A stretch of 64,000 nt of DNA from an uncultured Aquimarina sp. (GTDB lineage Bacteria > Bacteroidota > Bacteroidia > Flavobacteriales > Flavobacteriaceae): positions 1-64,000 of the forward strand of contig CANMLU010000008.1 of assembly GCA_947498815.1 (NCBI GenBank). The letters are read 5' to 3'. Made by a program: the position numbers and the translations under genes. Below the pieces are notes generated by a model. The model made no database searches, had not been told where the DNA came from, and worked only from the letters and a program-made list of their open reading frames with translations. Numbering within the stretch: the first letter of the stretch is position 1; each line of letters begins with the position of its first letter. Below are positions 62,138-64,000 of the stretch, in pieces.

Positions 62138-62569
62138 ATGTCTAAGAAAAAGCAACTGAAATACGATAAAGCCTATCTTAGGATTGCAAGGGAGTGGGGT
62201 AAATTATCGCACTGTGAACGAAAAAAAGTTGGTGCAGTTATTGTTAAGGATAGAATGATAATCTCCGATGGGTTTAACGGAACTCCAACAGGTTTTGAAA
62301 ACCCATGCGAAGATGAAGAAGGATATACCAAGTGGTACGTGCTGCATGCCGAGGCAAATGCAATCTCCAAAGTTGCATCCTCGACACAATCATGTAAAGG
62401 GGCAACCCTTTATATTACGTTATCACCATGTAAGGAATGTAGTAAACTGATTCACCAGGCAGGAATACGGCGGATAGTGTATCAGATAGGATATAAGGAT
62501 AATTCGGGCTTGAAATTTCTTGCAAAGGCCGGAGTAGAAATAGAACAGATTACGGATTTAGAAGATTAA
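62138..62569 (+). CDS. Deoxycytidylate (dCMP) deaminase family protein
   Basis: The 143-residue zinc-dependent cytidine-deaminase-fold protein has HAEANAI (zinc His and catalytic Glu) and SPCKEC (two zinc Cys). The N-terminal extra part CERKKVGAVIVKDRMIISDGFNG is like that of dCMP deaminases (ComEB family). It converts dCMP to dUMP, feeding dTTP synthesis. Its stop overlaps the start of the S41 protease gene by one base. Confidence 0.9.
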   Translation: MSKKKQLKYDKAYLRIAREWGKLSHCERKKVGAVIVKDRMIISDGFNGTPTGFENPCEDEEGYTKWYVLHAEANAISKVASSTQSCKGATLYITLSPCKECSKLIHQAGIRRIVYQIGYKDNSGLKFLAKAGVEIEQITDLED

Positions 62570-64000
62570 TGGGATATTCAAAAAAATACTTGCCTTTGTT
62601 TTTAGGTTTGGCAGTTGGAGCGGGAGTGTTTTTAGGTAGTAAGCTTGATTTCAGCAACCCCTCTGCAAAGTTGTTTTCGTACAATGCTAAAAAAGAAAAA
62701 CTTAATCGACTTATTGATTACATCGATTATGAATATGTCGATGAGATTAATACGGATAGTATTGTAGATGTTACTGTAAACAGAATACTCGAGAATCTAG
62801 ATCCACATTCGGTATATATCCCCCCAGAAGAATTAGAAGGAATCACAGAGAGTATGCAAGGAGATTTTATAGGCATTGGAGTGAGCTATTATCCATATAG
62901 AGATACAATTTCGGTAATTAATACTATAAAAGGAGGCCCGAGCGAAAAATCTGGAATAAAAGCAGGGGATCGAATTTTAATGGCAGACAGTGATACGCTT
63001 TTTGGTGAGAGTTTGATCCAAGATGGTTTGGCAAATAAATTGAAAGGAGAATTAAATAGCCAGGTGCAATTAAAAGTGTATAGAAAAGGTACTGGTGTTT
63101 TTGATGTGATGGTAAAAAGAGGAAGAGTTCCATTGCAAAGTGTAGATGCAGCATATATGCTTAATGATAAATTGGGCTACATTAAAGTAAATCGATTTGC
63201 AGAGACTACCTATAAAGAGTTTAAGAATGGAGTTGAAAATTTACAGGATAAAAATGCAAAAAGTATTGTTGTCGATCTACGCGATAATGGAGGTGGATTC
63301 ATTGCGCCAGCTTTAAAAATGGCCGATGAGTTTCTTAAGGACGATGAACTTATCATGTTTACAAAAAACAAAAAAGGAGCCATCGAAAATAATTACGCAA
63401 CCAATAGAGGAAGTTTTGAACAGGGTGATATTTATGTCTTAATCAATGAGAACTCTGCATCTGCCAGCGAGATTTTTGCAGGAGCAATTCAAGATAATGA
63501 TAGAGGTATTATCGTAGGAAGACGCTCTTATGGTAAAGGGCTAGTGCAAAGAGAAATGGCCTTGGGTGATGGGAGCGCTATACGCTTAACGATTTCAAGA
63601 TATTATACCCCTACTGGTCGCTCCATTCAAAAACCCTATATTAACGGGAATAAAGAATACTTTAACGAGTATTTAGAACGATATAAAAATGGAGAACTTC
63701 AGAATGCAGATAGTATTCAAGTGGCAGATTCTTTAAAATTTAAAACTCCAGGAGGTAAAACTGTATATGGAGGAGGAGGGATCATACCCGATATATTTGT
63801 AAGTAAGGATACGACCAGAGTAGGTGAGACATTAAATTATATGCTTCGCTCTGGACGTATGGGGCGCTATGTTTTTGAAGAATTGGATAAAAAGAGAGCG
63901 TTTTATAATGAGTTATCCGAGGAAGAATTTAGAAAAGACATAACTATAGAAGATGGGTTTGCCGAAGGTTTTATGAATTATGCACGAAGTTTGGGAGTTG
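62569..64000 (+). CDS. S41-family C-terminal processing peptidase (partial)
   Basis: The frame starts at ATG 62569 (MGYSKKYLPLFLGLAVGAGV) and runs beyond the window end (477 codons seen). It has a signal anchor, a PDZ domain (about 95-180, with KSGIKAGDRILMADSD) and an S41 protease domain with the catalytic serine in NENSASASEIFAGA and lysine in SYGKGLVQ. Tail-specific proteases cut periplasmic proteins at their C-termini. It is coupled to the dCMP deaminase gene (1-base overlap), as is usual in Flavobacteriaceae. Confidence 0.93.
   Translation, partial: MGYSKKYLPLFLGLAVGAGVFLGSKLDFSNPSAKLFSYNAKKEKLNRLIDYIDYEYVDEINTDSIVDVTVNRILENLDPHSVYIPPEELEGITESMQGDFIGIGVSYYPYRDTISVINTIKGGPSEKSGIKAGDRILMADSDTLFGESLIQDGLANKLKGELNSQVQLKVYRKGTGVFDVMVKRGRVPLQSVDAAYMLNDKLGYIKVNRFAETTYKEFKNGVENLQDKNAKSIVVDLRDNGGGFIAPALKMADEFLKDDELIMFTKNKKGAIENNYATNRGSFEQGDIYVLINENSASASEIFAGAIQDNDRGIIVGRRSYGKGLVQREMALGDGSAIRLTISRYYTPTGRSIQKPYINGNKEYFNEYLERYKNGELQNADSIQVADSLKFKTPGGKTVYGGGGIIPDIFVSKDTTRVGETLNYMLRSGRMGRYVFEELDKKRAFYNELSEEEFRKDITIEDGFAEGFMNYARSLGV

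Noticed and set aside
62924-63154. 76-codon minus-strand frame inside the S41 protease
   Set aside because: It is a shadow of the protease gene, which shows a PDZ and S41 pattern on the plus strand.

Overview
The window is a chromosomal segment from a marine-type member of the Bacteroidota, family Flavobacteriaceae. This rests on AT-rich DNA, Bor/Por (T9SS) C-terminal sorting domains on two secreted proteins, DUF4199/DUF4286/HTTM-type genes, TAnnTTTG-like -7 promoter elements in place of E. coli-type promoters, and Bacteroidota GG-leader peptides. An Aquimarina-like genus is my guess from overall resemblance, not shown by the sequence.

Left arm (1-21.6 kb) is mostly housekeeping on the minus strand: a dehydrogenase/HD/membrane-LuxR operon, Gfo/Idh oxidoreductase, cupin, thioesterase, mgtE, rsmA, a TPR lipoprotein-like protein, serS, HTTM, ribF, pth, rplY, prs and tRNA-Leu(CAA). 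Two plus-strand islands interrupt it: a T9SS adhesin-like protein plus an orphan GG-leader peptide (3.7-5.8 kb), and a small peptide island (14.8-16.6 kb). That island has a truncated TPR gene, three GG-leader peptide genes that each carry a copy of the same 5' leader repeat, and a -1 frameshift in the third peptide at a slippery A7 run.

Centre (21.9-46.2 kb, all plus strand) is a complete extracellular contractile injection system (eCIS, the PVC/Afp/MAC family of phage-tail-like particles). It holds a tail terminator (DUF4255), one sheath, three tube paralogs, DUF5908, a LysM hub adaptor, a VgrG-like spike, gp25, a PAAR-like tip, two large baseplate proteins, two tandem tail-fibre paralogs with collar domains, a tape measure and an AAA+ ATPase. 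Next come a decayed patatin-like remnant and two DUF4157 cargo proteins. These share an almost identical N-terminal ~170 residues but have unrelated C-terminal toxin-like domains, one tentatively ADP-ribosyltransferase-like and one protein-kinase-like. A peptidoglycan amidase, a lipoprotein and a four-helix membrane protein follow, and they share an upstream DNA motif with the eCIS promoter region.

Right arm (48.9-64 kb) has a TPR-LuxR regulator, a three-part alpha/beta-hydrolase/cyclase-like/AraC fusion, and a RiPP locus of the grasp-with-spasm type (53.4-57.9 kb, minus strand). The RiPP locus has a membrane AraC regulator, two precursor peptides, an ATP-grasp ligase, an unrecognised 64-residue protein, a SPASM-domain partner and a third, lanthipeptide-leader-like precursor. 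A near-identical ~70-bp repeat lies upstream of two of its precursor genes. After it come a PPOX-family protein, two coiled-coil membrane proteins, an LRR T9SS protein, HupE-like protein, dCMP deaminase and an S41 protease cut by the window end.

Small dispersed repeats are frequent between genes. One of them (the CCTGAGCGGAGTCGAAGG type) is embedded in frame in both eCIS cargo genes.
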